A DNA stretch of 59,297 bases from positions 1-59,297 of the forward strand of contig CALMRI010000018.1 of assembly GCA_937776645.1 (NCBI GenBank), in the 5' to 3' direction. Source of the stretch: an uncultured Alphaproteobacteria bacterium (GTDB taxonomy: Bacteria; Pseudomonadota; Alphaproteobacteria; Thalassobaculales; Thalassobaculaceae). The notes beneath the pieces were generated by a model that worked only from the letters and a program-made list of their open reading frames with translations, searched no databases and had not been told where the DNA came from. Position 1 is the first letter of the stretch; every line of letters starts with the position of its first letter. The translations under genes were made by a program, and so were the position numbers. Shown here in pieces: positions 58,942-59,297 of this stretch.

Positions 58942-59297
58942 ATGAGTGAGGAAGTGCCGCCTGTCAAGGATTGGGCCACCGATTACGACCTTTTCGACGC
59001 CGATTATGTGCGTGAACCGTTTCCGGTGTGGAAGGAATTGCAGGGTCGCTGTCCGATCGCCCATTCGGAGCGCTGGGGCGGCTCCTACATGGCGACAAAA
59101 TACGAGGATCTCAGAGAACTGGTCCGCATGGTCCCGGAGCTGTCTTCGCGATCCCCTGCCGTCATACCCCTGCCGCCGGAGATGCGTGAGGAAGCAATTG
59201 CGGAGATGAAGCTCTATGGGAGCGAAAACCCTCCGATCACTGCCGATCCGCCGGAGCACAAACACTATAAACAGCTTATTCTGCCGTTCTTTACACC
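58942..59297 (+). CDS. Cytochrome P450, N-terminal part, cut by the window edge
   Basis: The frame from ATG 58942 is open to the last base (118 codons). It reads MSEEVPPVKDWATDYDLFDA, then VREPFPVWKELQGRCPIAHS and ERWGGSYMATKYEDLRELV, the B-helix region of soluble bacterial P450s, with SENPPITADPPEHKHYKQLI and LPFFTP at the end, where D-P-P-E-H leads into the C-helix heme-propionate contact. The heme-binding cysteine, the I-helix and the E-x-x-R lie outside. It would hydroxylate the substrate of this cluster, supplied with electrons by the ferredoxin just upstream. The ribosome-binding site is GGGGATGATCGG. Confidence 0.9.
   Translation, partial: MSEEVPPVKDWATDYDLFDADYVREPFPVWKELQGRCPIAHSERWGGSYMATKYEDLRELVRMVPELSSRSPAVIPLPPEMREEAIAEMKLYGSENPPITADPPEHKHYKQLILPFFT

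Noticed and set aside
1..59297. CRISPR arrays, rRNA genes and riboswitches
   Set aside because: No regularly spaced short repeats, rRNA sequence or recognisable riboswitch cores were seen by eye on either strand.

Overview
The window looks like chromosomal DNA of a GC-rich alphaproteobacterium, probably of Rhodospirillales type. This is inferred from codon use, the family mix (many CaiB/BaiF CoA transferases, xanthine-dehydrogenase-like hydroxylases, PhyH dioxygenases) and the flagellin relic; no rRNA or marker gene confirms it. A striking property is decay. Beside intact genes there are at least nine broken ones: a SAM hydroxide adenosyltransferase, a family 61 glycosyltransferase, dctQ, a sulfotransferase, a globin, flagellin, an HCCA-isomerase-type gene, YceI and a luciferase-like monooxygenase. 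This suggests a lineage recently released from selection on motility and some other functions, as in a host-associated bacterium.

Layout. 1-8,000: tRNA with anticodon CAT, relics, an IS3-family element inside a TRAP transporter gene, an F420-type nitroreductase, a Rieske oxygenase, and an AT-richer helicase plus small-ORF pair. 8,200-15,600: GST and two CoA transferases, a DAO oxidoreductase with an SDR, and a tartronate-semialdehyde-reductase-like gene. 15,800-23,750: flagellin relic, then a leftward operon coding for a three-subunit molybdenum hydroxylase, acyl-CoA ligase, GFA protein and crotonase. 23,900-32,530: a DapA-family aldolase, a zinc-ribbon protein, a block of palindromic repeats, then a rightward operon (DUF917, HyuA-like, MetE-like, lactonase, carboxymuconolactone decarboxylase-like, SMP-30, SnoaL-like). 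32,950-42,230: an unpartnered molybdenum hydroxylase large subunit with a ThiS/MoaD-like protein, SelO, a frameshifted isomerase, an Ldh-type dehydrogenase, an SDR and two PhyH dioxygenases. 42,288-50,152: a leftward six-gene operon (LLM monooxygenase, FAH/hydratase, MFS, TauD-type dioxygenase, cytochrome-b-like membrane protein, and a fused iron-sulfur/molybdopterin oxidoreductase). 50,376-59,297: benE, SMP-30, an LLM relic, then a rightward set (alpha/beta hydrolase, MmgE/PrpD, VOC, thiolase-like plus DUF35, a three-cysteine ferredoxin and the start of a cytochrome P450).

Together the genes describe catabolic capacity: oxygenases and hydroxylases activate organic substrates, ligases and CoA transferases put them on CoA, crotonase, thiolase and SDR enzymes process them, and lactonases and hydrolases open rings. 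The substrates cannot be read from sequence. The two best candidates for an undescribed system are the six-gene operon ending in the fused Fe-S/Mo protein with its own membrane anchor, and the DUF917/HyuA/MetE-like operon.
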